A stretch of 44,540 nt of DNA from Metabacillus litoralis (GTDB lineage: Bacteria; Bacillota; Bacilli; Bacillales; Bacillaceae): the NCBI RefSeq assembly GCF_020524045.1, contig NZ_JAIVKL010000027.1:1-44540 (forward strand), in the 5' to 3' direction. The notes under the pieces are model-generated. The model worked only from the letters and a program-made list of their open reading frames with translations, searched no databases and was not told the DNA's origin. The first letter of the stretch is position 1; every line of letters begins with the position of its first letter. A program made the position numbers and the translations under genes. Of the stretch, positions 9,830 through 17,325 are shown one piece after another.

Positions 9830-9871
9830 TTGACAATTTCTATATATCTGTTAACATACCCGTAGGGGTAA
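9830..9871 (+). promoter_or_regulatory. Promoter with second CstR-type operator, before tusA
   Basis: TTGACA (9830-9835) is followed at 16 nt by TAACAT (9852-9857). The palindrome ATACCCGTAGGGGTAA (9856-9871) overlaps the -10 region and start site. It gives the following tusA its own CstR-controlled promoter. Confidence 0.7.
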
Positions 9872-9906
9872 AGGTAATATAAACTATTTCTTGGAGGTAA
9901 CGATAA

Positions 9907-10134
9907 ATGAACGTAGATAAGCTATTAGATGCAAAAGGTTTAGCATGTCCGATGCCAATTGTCAAAACAAAGAAAGCTATTAATGAGCTTGCTTCAGGTC
10001 AAATTCTAGAAATTCATACAACTGAAAAAGGTGCAAAAAGTGATCTTACTGCTTGGGCTAAGTCTGGTGGTCATGAGTTGATTCAGCATGAAGAAGAAAA
10101 TAATGTGTTTAAGTTTTGGATTAAAAAAGGATAA
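9907..10134 (+). CDS. TusA-family sulfur carrier protein (first copy)
   Basis: A 75-aa single-domain protein with the motif LDAKGLACPMPIVKTKKA. C14 is the persulfide-carrying cysteine of the TusA fold. Such proteins relay sulfane sulfur between rhodaneses and acceptors in the cytosol. It is a close paralogue of the protein at 13408-13638 (about 80% identical by eye) and of the N-terminal domain at 11414. The start ATG has a TTGGAGGT site. It probably belongs to the CstR regulon because of the operator at 9856. Confidence 0.88.
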   Translation: MNVDKLLDAKGLACPMPIVKTKKAINELASGQILEIHTTEKGAKSDLTAWAKSGGHELIQHEEENNVFKFWIKKG

Positions 10135-10152
10135 ATTTTTTTGTGAAAATAA

Positions 10153-10168
10153 ATACCTATAGTGGTAT
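10153..10168 (+). promoter_or_regulatory. Third CstR-type operator, before yrkE
   Basis: ATACCTATAGTGGTAT is a near-perfect palindrome of the cluster's operator type, 18 nt after the end of tusA's stop codon and 24 nt before the yrkE start. A weak -35-like TTGTGA lies at 10141. Confidence 0.65.
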
Positions 10169-10191
10169 ATGTATATTATGAGGAGGATATT

Positions 10192-10671
10192 ATGACTGAA
10201 ACGAAAAAAACAACAATTGTCTTATTTAGTGGTGATTATGATAAAGCAATGGCAGCATATATTATTGCAAATGGGGCGGCTGCTTATGATCATGAAGTAA
10301 CGATTTTCCATACATTTTGGGGATTAAATGCTTTACGTAAAGATGAGAATATCACTGTGAAAAAGAGTTTTATGGAGAAAATGTTTGGCAAAATGATGCC
10401 TAGAGGTGCAGAAAAAATGGGACTTTCTAAAATGCACTTTGCTGGTATGGGACCAAAAATGATTAAAGATGTGATGAAGAAACATAATGCTCTACCTTTA
10501 TCACAGTTAATTGAAATGGCACAAGAGCAAGATGTCAAGTTAGTCGCATGTACGATGACAATGGATTTATTAGGACTTAAAGAAGAAGAATTATTAGATT
10601 CTATTGATTATGCGGGAGTTGCAGCCTACTTAGCCGATGCTGAGGATGGAAATGTGAATTTATTTATCTAG
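10192..10671 (+). CDS. yrkE: DsrE/DsrF-like sulfur-relay protein (YrkE-like)
   Basis: A 159-aa cytosolic protein of the DsrE/peroxiredoxin-like fold (KTTIVLFSGDYDKAMAAYIIANGAAA at the N-terminus is the typical first strand-helix unit). C120 in LVACTMTMDLLGL is the likely sulfur-handling cysteine. It is homologous to B. subtilis YrkE in the yrk sulfur operon. The start at ATG 10192 is chosen because GAGGAGG precedes it at 8 nt; upstream in-frame codons lack such a site. The neighbouring TusA and rhodanese proteins are its probable sulfur-exchange partners. Confidence 0.82.
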   Translation: MTETKKTTIVLFSGDYDKAMAAYIIANGAAAYDHEVTIFHTFWGLNALRKDENITVKKSFMEKMFGKMMPRGAEKMGLSKMHFAGMGPKMIKDVMKKHNALPLSQLIEMAQEQDVKLVACTMTMDLLGLKEEELLDSIDYAGVAAYLADAEDGNVNLFI

Positions 10672-10688
10672 AAGGGATTGAGTGATAA

Positions 10689-11048
10689 GTGGAATATGTA
10701 AACTATCTTATTATTGGTTTGGTAATCTTTCTTTTCATTCAACGTCTTTTTCCTGCAAAAGGTGTGGAACAAATTTCTACTCTAGAATTGAAAAAGAACC
10801 TGAATGATAAAAATAAACAATATATTGATGTTAGAACAGAGGCTGAATTTAATGGGAGAAATATTAAAGGATTTAAAAACATCCCTTTGCATCAGTTGAA
10901 TCAAAGAAGTGATCAGCTTTCTAAGGACAAAGAGGTTATCGTTATTTGTCAAAGTGGCATGAGAAGTAATAAAGCTAGTAAATTATTAAGGAAAAAAGGC
11001 TTTAAAAAAATGACAAATGTAAAAGGCGGCATGAGTGCCTGGTCTTGA
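10689..11048 (+). CDS. Membrane-anchored rhodanese
   Basis: A 119-aa protein with an N-terminal transmembrane helix (about residues 4-19, YLIIGLVIFLFIQRL) followed by one rhodanese domain. The active-site loop is C87-QSGMRS, so a persulfide-forming cysteine is present. The anchor would place sulfurtransferase activity on the cytoplasmic face of the membrane, perhaps near a sulfide oxidoreductase that is not encoded here. The start is GTG at 10689. The stop overlaps the reading frame of the next rhodanese, indicating co-transcription and possibly translational coupling. Confidence 0.82.
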   Translation: MEYVNYLIIGLVIFLFIQRLFPAKGVEQISTLELKKNLNDKNKQYIDVRTEAEFNGRNIKGFKNIPLHQLNQRSDQLSKDKEVIVICQSGMRSNKASKLLRKKGFKKMTNVKGGMSAWS

Positions 11049-11068
11049 GTACAAAGGAGGAAACTGTG

Positions 11069-11365
11069 TTGAAAGAAATGACGGCAAAAGAAGTGGAAGC
11101 TATTTTAAACGAAGGTATCGTGTTAGATTTGATTGATGTGCGTGAAGTAGATGAAGTAGCTGAGGGAACAATTTCAGGAGCAATAAACATTCCTTTAGGT
11201 TTACTAGAATTTCGTATGCATGAGCTAGATAAAGCAAAAGAATACACGATGGTTTGCCGTTCAGGTGGCAGAAGTGGGCGCGCTTCACAATTTCTTGAGA
11301 GCAGAGGCTTTAATGTAATCAATATGACAGGCGGAATGCTTGCTTGGGAAGGCAAAGTTGAGTAA
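11069..11365 (+). CDS. Single-domain cytosolic rhodanese
   Basis: A 98-aa sulfurtransferase. The active-site loop is C63-RSGGRSG, and the ends of the domain (KEMTAKEVEAIL ... GGMLAWEGKVE) fit a minimal rhodanese. The frame is open from 11045. The AAAGGAGG site at 11053-11060 instead points to the TTG at 11069 (8-nt spacing) or the GTG at 11066; I chose 11069. It lies directly after the membrane-anchored rhodanese gene. The next operator begins 18 nt after its stop. Confidence 0.82.
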   Translation: MKEMTAKEVEAILNEGIVLDLIDVREVDEVAEGTISGAINIPLGLLEFRMHELDKAKEYTMVCRSGGRSGRASQFLESRGFNVINMTGGMLAWEGKVE

Positions 11366-11382
11366 TTTTTTTAGAAAATAAT

Positions 11383-11398
11383 ATACCCTATAAGGTAT
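11383..11398 (+). promoter_or_regulatory. Fourth CstR-type operator, before yrkF
   Basis: ATACCCTATAAGGTAT is a palindrome of the same type, ending 4 nt before the AGGAGG site of the next gene. No good -35 element is visible, so it may act on read-through transcription or together with a weak promoter. Confidence 0.65.
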
Positions 11399-11413
11399 TT
11401 AGGAGGATTATAC

Positions 11414-11983
11414 ATGGAAACGATTAAAGCAAATGTTACATTAGATGCAAAAGGGTTAGCATGTCCAATGCCGATTGTGAAAACAAAAAAAGCAATGACA
11501 GGTTTAGATGCGGGTCATGTTTTAGAAGTTCTAGCTACAGATAAAGGTTCAAAAGCCGATTTAAAAGCTTGGGCAGATAAAGCAGGACACCAATTTTTAG
11601 GTACGATTGAAGAAGATGATGTGTTGAAGCATTTTTTAAGAAAGTCTTCTGACGAAGAAACAGTTGAGCAGAAGCATCTCCATGTCATTAATAATAAAGA
11701 TCTTGAGGCGAAAATGAACGCAGGTGAAAACATGGTTATTCTCGATGTAAGGGAAGAAGCTGAATATGCGTTTAACCATATTCCAGATGCGATTTCGATT
11801 CCTTTGGGTGATTTAGAAAATCGATTACCTGAACTGAACAAAGATAACGAGATTTTTGTTATTTGTCGGACAGGAAGCAGAAGTGATTTAGCAGCACAAG
11901 TTTTAACGGAAAAGGGTTTTTCAAAGGTTGTTAATGTAATACCAGGAATGAGCAATTGGTCAGGAGCAAGTGAAAAGTTATAA
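11414..11983 (+). CDS. yrkF: TusA-rhodanese fusion sulfurtransferase (YrkF/CstA-like)
   Basis: A 189-aa two-domain protein. The N-terminal TusA domain (1-76) has C17 in LDAKGLACPMPIV. The C-terminal rhodanese domain (about 95-187) has C151 in the loop CRTGSRSD. This is the B. subtilis YrkF architecture and resembles part of S. aureus CstA, in which the domains pass persulfide sulfur between cysteines. The fusion supports sulfur transfer between the stand-alone TusA and rhodanese proteins of the cluster. The start ATG has an AGGAGG site. A 9-bp hairpin (11991-11999 with 12017-12025) follows and may be a weak terminator. Confidence 0.88.
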   Translation: METIKANVTLDAKGLACPMPIVKTKKAMTGLDAGHVLEVLATDKGSKADLKAWADKAGHQFLGTIEEDDVLKHFLRKSSDEETVEQKHLHVINNKDLEAKMNAGENMVILDVREEAEYAFNHIPDAISIPLGDLENRLPELNKDNEIFVICRTGSRSDLAAQVLTEKGFSKVVNVIPGMSNWSGASEKL

Positions 11984-12053
11984 ATGTTTTAGGTTAGAGC
12001 ATTTATCAATCTAGTACTCTAACCTCTCACTGTAATTTTTTTTAATTAAAAAT

Positions 12054-12069
12054 ATACCTAAGGGGGTAA
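12054..12069 (+). promoter_or_regulatory. Fifth CstR-type operator, overlapping the yrkH ribosome-binding site
   Basis: ATACCTAAGGGGGTAA is palindromic at its ends. Its right half (GGGGG, 12062-12066) also serves as the Shine-Dalgarno sequence for the ATG at 12076. The operator therefore lies within the transcript leader rather than in a promoter spacer. Confidence 0.6.
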
Positions 12070-12075
12070 TTTAGA

Positions 12076-13203
12076 ATGACTTTAAAAATAATGACTGCTA
12101 AAGAGGTAACACAAAAAGTAGTGAATAAAGAAGATTTATTTATTTTAGATGTGAGAAATGAAGATGCGTTCCAGGATTGGAAAATTGAAGGACACAACTT
12201 TGAATATATGAACATTCCATATTTTGATCTACTTGATGGTGTTGAAGAGATTATCAATCAAATGCCAAAGAATAAAGAAATTTTAGTTGTTTGTGCGAAA
12301 GAGGGTTCTTCCATTATGGTAGCTGAAATGCTTGTGGAGGAAGGATTATCTGTTGCTTATTTACAAGGTGGGATGAAAGCTTGGAGTGAATATCTGGAGC
12401 CGGTTAAGGTTGGAGACTTACAAGATGGTGGCGAAATTTATCAATTCGTTCGGATCGGAAAAGGCTGTCTTTCTTATATGGTGGTTTCAAATGGTGAAGC
12501 AGCGATTATTGATTCAACAAGAATGACAGAAGTATATGTACAATTTGCTGAAAAAGTCGGAGCTAACATCGCACATGTGTTTGATACCCATTTGCACGCT
12601 GATCATATTTCAGGTGGACGTATGATTGCTGAGAAAACTAATGCAACATACTGGCTGCCACCGAAGGATGCTGAAGAAGTTACTTTTGACTATCAAGCAC
12701 TTGAGGGAGGTCAAGAAGTGATGATTGGTGGTACGAAGATTACAATTAATGCTCTTTATTCACCAGGTCATACAATTGGTTCAACTTCATTTGTTGTTGA
12801 TCATAAGTTCCTGCTTTCAGGTGATATTTTATTCATCGATTCGATTGGAAGACCTGATTTAGCGGGAATGGCTGAGGATTGGGTAGGAGATTTGAGAGAA
12901 AGTTTATACGAGCGTTACCGTGAGTTATCAGATGAACTAATTGTTCTTCCAGCCCACTTTATGATGATTGATGAATTAAATGAAGATGGAAGTGTGGCTG
13001 AAAAATTAGGAACATTGTTTGCAAAAAATCATGGCTTAAACATTGAAGATGATAATGAGTTTAGAAAGTTAGTTACAGAAAATTTACCACCACAACCAAA
13101 TGCATATCAAGAAATTCGTGAAACAAATATGGGGAAAATCAGTCCAGATGAAGAAACACAACGCGAAATGGAGATTGGGCCAAATCGTTGTGCTGTTCGA
13201 TAA
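12076..13203 (+). CDS. yrkH: Rhodanese-persulfide dioxygenase fusion (YrkH/CstB-like)
   Basis: A 375-aa protein. Residues 1-105 form a rhodanese domain with C73 in VVCAKEGSS. Residues about 110-370 form an ETHE1-type metallo-beta-lactamase fold. The iron ligands are visible: H172 and H174 in THLHADH, D176/H177, H232 in SPGHTIGS, D250 in LSGDILF and H294 in LPAHFM. ETHE1/CstB enzymes oxidise persulfides to sulfite with O2, and the rhodanese domain can move sulfur to or from sulfite. S. aureus CstB has the opposite order (dioxygenase first), whereas B. subtilis YrkH has this order. A TauE exporter downstream would remove sulfite or thiosulfate. Confidence 0.88.
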   Translation: MTLKIMTAKEVTQKVVNKEDLFILDVRNEDAFQDWKIEGHNFEYMNIPYFDLLDGVEEIINQMPKNKEILVVCAKEGSSIMVAEMLVEEGLSVAYLQGGMKAWSEYLEPVKVGDLQDGGEIYQFVRIGKGCLSYMVVSNGEAAIIDSTRMTEVYVQFAEKVGANIAHVFDTHLHADHISGGRMIAEKTNATYWLPPKDAEEVTFDYQALEGGQEVMIGGTKITINALYSPGHTIGSTSFVVDHKFLLSGDILFIDSIGRPDLAGMAEDWVGDLRESLYERYRELSDELIVLPAHFMMIDELNEDGSVAEKLGTLFAKNHGLNIEDDNEFRKLVTENLPPQPNAYQEIRETNMGKISPDEETQREMEIGPNRCAVR

Positions 13204-13216
13204 TAGGAATATTTTA

Positions 13217-13386
13217 TTAGGCTATTTTCTGAATGATTGCTGCTATGCAACCAAAATTTGGAATGGAAAAGTTTTTTTGACTATAAGTGTACTATTTTCT
13301 GAAGAAAAGAAGCCACTAGACTTACTACAGTGCTGATTGCTTCGGGTATTTAAAAGCAACAAAGTATGCGAAAACAGCCTTTTATT
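13217..13386 (-). repeat. 171-bp dispersed repeat, inverted copy inside the sulfur cluster
   Basis: On the minus strand this matches the tandem elements at 5183-5524 along its length (for example GCGAAAACAGCC at one end and AGCCTATTTTCTGAA-like sequence at the other). It occupies nearly the whole gap between yrkH and the distal tusA, which in B. subtilis are close together. Confidence 0.75.
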
Positions 13387-13407
13387 AAGAATGAGGAGTG
13401 ATTTTAG

Positions 13408-13638
13408 ATGAACGTAGCAAAAGTATTAGATGCAAAAGGCTTAGCATGTCCAATGCCAATTGTAAAAACAAAGAAAGCTATCACTGAGCTTGAAACAGGT
13501 GACATCCTTGAAATCCATGCAACAGACAAAGGGGCAAAAAGTGACTTAACAGCATGGGCAAAATCAGGTGGTCACGAACTAATTAAGCATGAAGTAGAAG
13601 ACAATAATGTATTTAAATTTTGGATTAAAAAGGGCTGA
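13408..13638 (+). CDS. yrkI: TusA-family sulfur carrier protein (second copy, YrkI-like)
   Basis: A 76-aa TusA protein with C14 in AKGLACPMPIVKTKKA. It differs from the copy at 9907-10134 at about 15 positions, mostly conservative, so the two arose by a fairly recent duplication. By position (between yrkH and the TauE gene) this copy corresponds to B. subtilis yrkI. No CstR-type operator precedes it. A dispersed repeat separates it from yrkH, so its control may differ from that of the first copy. The start ATG has a GAGGAG site. Confidence 0.87.
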   Translation: MNVAKVLDAKGLACPMPIVKTKKAITELETGDILEIHATDKGAKSDLTAWAKSGGHELIKHEVEDNNVFKFWIKKG

Positions 13639-13646
13639 TCAAGCTT

Positions 13647-13685
13647 TGGGGTCAGGTCTCTCGCTATTGAAGGGGCTTGACTCCA
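13647..13685. repeat. Short palindromic element between tusA and tauE
   Basis: TGGGGTCAGG (13647-13656) is complementary, with one wobble, to the TTGACTCCA arm ending at 13685. No T-run follows, so it is more likely a small palindromic repeat than a terminator. Confidence 0.45.
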
Positions 13686-13701
13686 TGAAGGAGGAATCAG
13701 A

Positions 13702-14481
13702 ATGGATATCGCTTTTATCGTCACAATATTTTTAATCGGATTTATAGGTTCATATGTATCTGGGATGCTTGGGATTGGTGGGTCAATTATTAAGTATCCG
13801 ATGCTTTTATATATTCCTCCGTTGTTCGGTTTAGCTGCTTTTAGTGCTCATGAAGTTTCCGGTATCAGTGCAGTACAGGTGTTTTTTGCAACAATCGGGG
13901 GAGTGTGGGCTTATCGAAAAGGTGGTTATTTAAATAAAACACTAATTCTTTATATGGGATCAAGTATTTTAGTTGGTAGTTTTATCGGTGGTTTCGGATC
14001 AAAGCTTATGTCAGAGGACGGAATTAATATAATATATGGTATTTTAGCGTTGATCGCAGTAATTATGATGGTTCTTCCAAAAAAAGGTATTGATGATATC
14101 GCGTTTGATTCAGTGACATTTAATAAGTGGCTTGCAGCTGGTTTAGCGTTTATTGTTGGACTTGGTGCAGGGATTGTCGGAGCTGCAGGGGCGTTTTTGT
14201 TAGTGCCGATTATGCTTGTTGTGTTAAAGATTCCAACGAGAATGACAATTGCCTCATCACTAGCAATCACCTTTATCTCATCTATTGGAGCGACTGTTGG
14301 GAAAATATCAACAGGTCAAGTTGATTACTTTCCAGCATTAATAATGGTCGTAGCAAGTTTGATAGCCTCTCCATTAGGTGCAATGGCAGGCAAGAAGATG
14401 AATACAAAAGTATTACAAGTAACATTAGCACTGTTGATTTTAGCAACTGCCGTTAAGATTTGGCTTGATATTTTGTTGTAA
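13702..14481 (+). CDS. yrkJ: TauE/SafE-family sulfite exporter (YrkJ-like)
   Basis: A 259-aa integral membrane protein with about eight hydrophobic segments and the two duplicated glycine-rich motifs of the TauE/SafE (DUF81) family: [17 protein letters not shown] near the N-terminus and [20 protein letters not shown] at about 155-175. The family exports sulfite or related sulfur oxyanions. Placement after TusA and the persulfide dioxygenase fits removal of the sulfite produced. The start ATG has a GGAGGA site. The stop codon is immediately followed by the TCGACAAAAACC repeat and overlaps the 3' end of the convergent gene. Confidence 0.85.
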   Translation: MDIAFIVTIFLIGFIGSYVSGMLGIGGSIIKYPMLLYIPPLFGLAAFSAHEVSGISAVQVFFATIGGVWAYRKGGYLNKTLILYMGSSILVGSFIGGFGSKLMSEDGINIIYGILALIAVIMMVLPKKGIDDIAFDSVTFNKWLAAGLAFIVGLGAGIVGAAGAFLLVPIMLVVLKIPTRMTIASSLAITFISSIGATVGKISTGQVDYFPALIMVVASLIASPLGAMAGKKMNTKVLQVTLALLILATAVKIWLDILL

Positions 14482-15031
14482 TCGACAAAAACCGGGGCGT
14501 GACAGTCACGCCCCCTAAAGCACAAAGGATTGAACCAATCGCCTGTATCCAGCTGCCAACTTCATTCAACTTATTTGCCTCTTCGCCTCTTAATTCTCTT
14601 ATACCGGAGATTGCTTGTAGAGAGTTACCGATTGCTTGGAGAAGGTTTCCATTTACAATTAAAAGTTCATCAAGAGTTGGCTCACGGCCTAGTGCTTCTG
14701 TAAAAGCGACTCCTCCACCTAAAGCTTGAAGGAAATTACCTTTTATGTTTAATTCAATTTTTGTCTTCTTATCGAAATAGAGCAAGATAGAAGCAACAAT
14801 TGTTGTATTCCCAATCGCCTGTATTTCATTTCCTACTTTGTCGAGCGTATAGTTTTCTTCACTATCTGCTGTTAAAGCATTACCCGTAGCTTGTAGTACA
14901 TTTCCCCATAAGTCTAAGCTTTTTAGCTGAGATTCATTTAAAACTCTAGAAGGGGTAGCTCCTATCGCTGAAAGGGTTGTTCCGGTTGCTACAATCCATG
15001 AACCGAGCACTGCATTCTTTTCATTGGCCAT
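14453..15031 (-). CDS. DUF6944-like repetitive protein
   Basis: A 192-aa protein built from about six degenerate copies of the motif G-N/S-x-L/I-Q-A-x-G-x-x-L-x-A. Visible copies are [63 protein letters not shown] and [16 protein letters not shown]. This matches the uncharacterised DUF6944 family of Bacillaceae. No catalytic motif or signal peptide is seen. ATG 15031 is preferred because GGAGAGGTGAG precedes it; the upstream ATG at 15055 lacks a site. The last 21 or so residues are encoded by the inserted TCGACAAAAACC repeat and by the 3' end of yrkJ antisense, so the natural C-terminus was probably altered. Confidence 0.68.
   Translation of the reverse strand: MANEKNAVLGSWIVATGTTLSAIGATPSRVLNESQLKSLDLWGNVLQATGNALTADSEENYTLDKVGNEIQAIGNTTIVASILLYFDKKTKIELNIKGNFLQALGGGVAFTEALGREPTLDELLIVNGNLLQAIGNSLQAISGIRELRGEEANKLNEVGSWIQAIGSILCALGGVTVTPRFLSITTKYQAKS
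14482..14515 (+). repeat. TCGACAAAAACCGGG palindromic repeat, copy 1
   Basis: It starts on the base after the yrkJ stop codon. It contains the perfect inverted repeat GGGGCGTGAC / GTCACGCCCC (14494-14503, 14505-14514). On the minus strand the hairpin is followed by GGTTTTTG, resembling an intrinsic terminator for leftward transcripts. Related copies lie at 15445, 21313 and 22863, all in the same orientation. Confidence 0.8.
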
Positions 15032-15675
15032 CTCACCTCTCCACCTTCCTACCATATTCTATACATTTATAGTTCAATTGCTAAGGCGTTAGCGGTTTTT
15101 TAAGAAATCTCTTTTTTTACTTCTTTCTTTAATTCATTCAGTAAATTAACTATAACTAGTTCTTTTTGTAGGTTTAAAACTATCTAAATTGATGAATGAT
15201 TTGTAGCTTGTAGCCAAGAAGATGAGAAAAGCTATGTAAGCATAGAATATTCTTCCACTCTAAAACCCAAGGAGGTTCTTTCACAACTCGGTTTTTTATT
15301 CTTTTTAGATTGTGAAAAAGGAAAAAAGTTTTCTGTGGAAAGGATTTCTCAATACTAAAGGGGTCCTCAAGGAGTTGATAAAAGATAAAGCTAAACTATT
15401 CTCTTGTTTATTAAAAAGAGGTTTTGCATAGATTAAAGGTAGAATCGACAAAAACCGGGGCGTGACAGGCACCGCCCCAAAAATGACACAAATTCAAGAG
15501 GTTTCGACAATATTCGATATTGACAAAATGGAGATGTACTAACCTTAAATTTAATTTTGTCAACATTGTGTCAGACAAAATCATGTTTAGATTAAATTGT
15601 TTCTTTTATGTAATCGCTTTATTATTAAGACAAGAAAGAAACACATAACAGAAATCTTATAAAGAGGTGACCATA
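15032..15675. promoter_or_regulatory. mtlA upstream region
   Basis: No gene is seen. A terminator-like hairpin with AAAACC and GGTTTT arms ending in T6 lies at 15262-15297; its transcript is unknown. The repeat at 15445-15478 follows. Then an inverted repeat TTGACAAAAT (15520-15529) / ATTTTGTCAA (15554-15563) with a 24-nt gap is a candidate MtlR operator. TGTAATCGCTTTAT (15609-15622) partly matches a CcpA cre site. The candidate operator and cre assignments are inferences from position and symmetry. Confidence 0.45.
15445..15478 (+). repeat. TCGACAAAAACCGGG palindromic repeat, copy 2
   Basis: Same head as copy 1. The palindrome is imperfect: GGGGCGTGAC is followed by GGCACCGCCCC. It lies free in the intergenic region upstream of mtlA. 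Confidence 0.75.
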
Positions 15676-17115
15676 ATGGAAAACAATCAAAACAAAGTTG
15701 ATTTTCGCGTGAAGGCTCAACGTTTTGGTAGTTATTTAAGTGGCATGATCATGCCAAATATAGGTGCATTCATTGCATGGGGTATTATTACAGCTTTATT
15801 CATTCCTACAGGTAGGTTCCCTAATGAAACATTAGGTGCATTGGTTGGTCCAATGATTACGTATCTTTTACCACTTTTAATAGGTTACACGGGTGGTAAG
15901 ATGATTTATGACGTTCGTGGTGGTGTCGTTGGTGCGACAGCTACGATGGGGGTTATCGTTGGTTCTGATATTCCGATGTTCTTAGGTGCTATGGTTATGG
16001 GTCCACTTGGTGGATATTTAATCAAAAAAGTTGATGATCTTTTAAAAGATCGAGTTCGTCAAGGTTTTGAGATGTTAGTAAACAACTTCTCAGCTGGTAT
16101 TTTAGCTGCGATCTTAACAATAGCCGCATTATTAGGTATTGGTCCAGTTGTTGAAGGGTTAAACAATGTGTTAGCAAGCGCAGTTAGAGCTATTTTTGAT
16201 GCTGGTTTACTTCCATTGGCAAGTATTTTTATTGAGCCAGCAAAAGTACTTTTCTTAAACAATGCAATTAATCACGGTATATTAAGTCCAATTGGTATTC
16301 AGGAAGCAGCAAGTGCTGGTAAATCTGTTTTATTCTTACTAGAATCAAATCCTGGTCCTGGTTTAGGTATTCTGTTGGCATACATGTTCTTTGGTAGAGG
16401 TTCAGCAAAACAAACAGCTCCTGGTGCAGTGGTTATTCACTTCCTAGGTGGTATTCACGAAATCTACTTCCCATATATCTTAATGAAGCCTATGTTACTT
16501 CTTGCAGCAATCGCTGGTGGTATTAGTGGAGTATTCACTTTCACCATTTTTGATGCTGGTCTTGTCGCAAGTCCATCTCCAGGTAGTATCATTGCATTGC
16601 TTGCGATGACGCCAAAAGGTGGTTACGTAGGAGTCATTCTAGGTGTAATCGTAGCAGCTGCTGTTTCATTCTTAGTAGCAGCACTTATCTTAAAAACAAG
16701 CAAACAAAAAGATGAAGATTTAACAGAAGCTACTGCAAAAATGGAAGCAATGAAAGGCAAGAAAAGCTCTGTAAGTGGTAACTTAGCAGCTACTGAAACT
16801 GTAGTGGAAGCTACTGCAAACGAAGAGTTTGATTTTGGAAATGTGAAAAAAGTCATCTTCGCATGTGATGCAGGAATGGGCTCAAGTGCGATGGGTGCGT
16901 CAATCTTAAAAAATAAAGTGAAAAAAGCCGATATTGAAGGTGTAGACGTAACAAACACATCAATCAATAACATCCCGGCTGATGCGGATATCGTTATTTC
17001 ACACAAAGACTTAACAGATCGTGCGAAAGCTAAATTACCAACTGCATACCACGTGTCTGTTGATAACTTTTTAAACAGTCCAAAATATGATGAGATTATT
17101 AATAAATTAAAGTAA
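15676..17115 (+). CDS. mtlA: Mannitol-specific PTS transporter, EIICB component
   Basis: Imports and phosphorylates mannitol to mannitol 1-phosphate. The 479-aa protein has a membrane IIC domain (1-345, with FGSYLSGMIMPNIGAFIAWG and the GGIHEIYFPYILMKP motif). A linker is followed by a cytosolic IIB domain, in which C397 (IFACDAGMGSSAMGAS) is the phosphorylation site. No IIA domain is fused; IIA is encoded by mtlF downstream. ATG 15676 is chosen over the in-frame GTG at 15667 because GAGGTG lies 6 nt upstream of it. A hairpin follows at 17123, then mtlR, as in Geobacillus-type mtl loci. Confidence 0.95.
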   Translation: MENNQNKVDFRVKAQRFGSYLSGMIMPNIGAFIAWGIITALFIPTGRFPNETLGALVGPMITYLLPLLIGYTGGKMIYDVRGGVVGATATMGVIVGSDIPMFLGAMVMGPLGGYLIKKVDDLLKDRVRQGFEMLVNNFSAGILAAILTIAALLGIGPVVEGLNNVLASAVRAIFDAGLLPLASIFIEPAKVLFLNNAINHGILSPIGIQEAASAGKSVLFLLESNPGPGLGILLAYMFFGRGSAKQTAPGAVVIHFLGGIHEIYFPYILMKPMLLLAAIAGGISGVFTFTIFDAGLVASPSPGSIIALLAMTPKGGYVGVILGVIVAAAVSFLVAALILKTSKQKDEDLTEATAKMEAMKGKKSSVSGNLAATETVVEATANEEFDFGNVKKVIFACDAGMGSSAMGASILKNKVKKADIEGVDVTNTSINNIPADADIVISHKDLTDRAKAKLPTAYHVSVDNFLNSPKYDEIINKLK

Positions 17116-17122
17116 ATTAGTG

Positions 17123-17150
17123 AAAAGGGTGCCATATTAGGCATCCTTTT
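17123..17150 (+). terminator. Probable terminator or attenuator after mtlA
   Basis: AAAAGGGTGCC (17123-17133) pairs with GGCATCCTTTT (17140-17150), with one mismatch. The T-run is short, so read-through into mtlR is possible. Confidence 0.6.
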
Positions 17151-17205
17151 CAATTTGGTAACATGGTGTTACTAGGAGGCTTTGATGGATATTATGGGTT
17201 GGTCA

Positions 17206-17325
17206 GATTGTGTCGATTTTTGTCTAATCGCTGATATTTTCCGAGAATCGCTGATAAATCTTAATAATCGCTGATAAAATCTCAGAATCGCTGATATTTT
17301 TCAAAAATCGACGATAAACGTTCAA
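17206..17325 (+). repeat. AATCG..GATA array with 20-nt period, locus A
   Basis: After a head reading TGTCGATTTTTGTCT, the motif AATCGCTGATA (last unit AATCGACGATA) starts at 17226, 17246, 17266, 17286 and 17306: five units at exactly 20 nt. The unit body is variable. It separates mtlA from mtlR. Confidence 0.85.
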
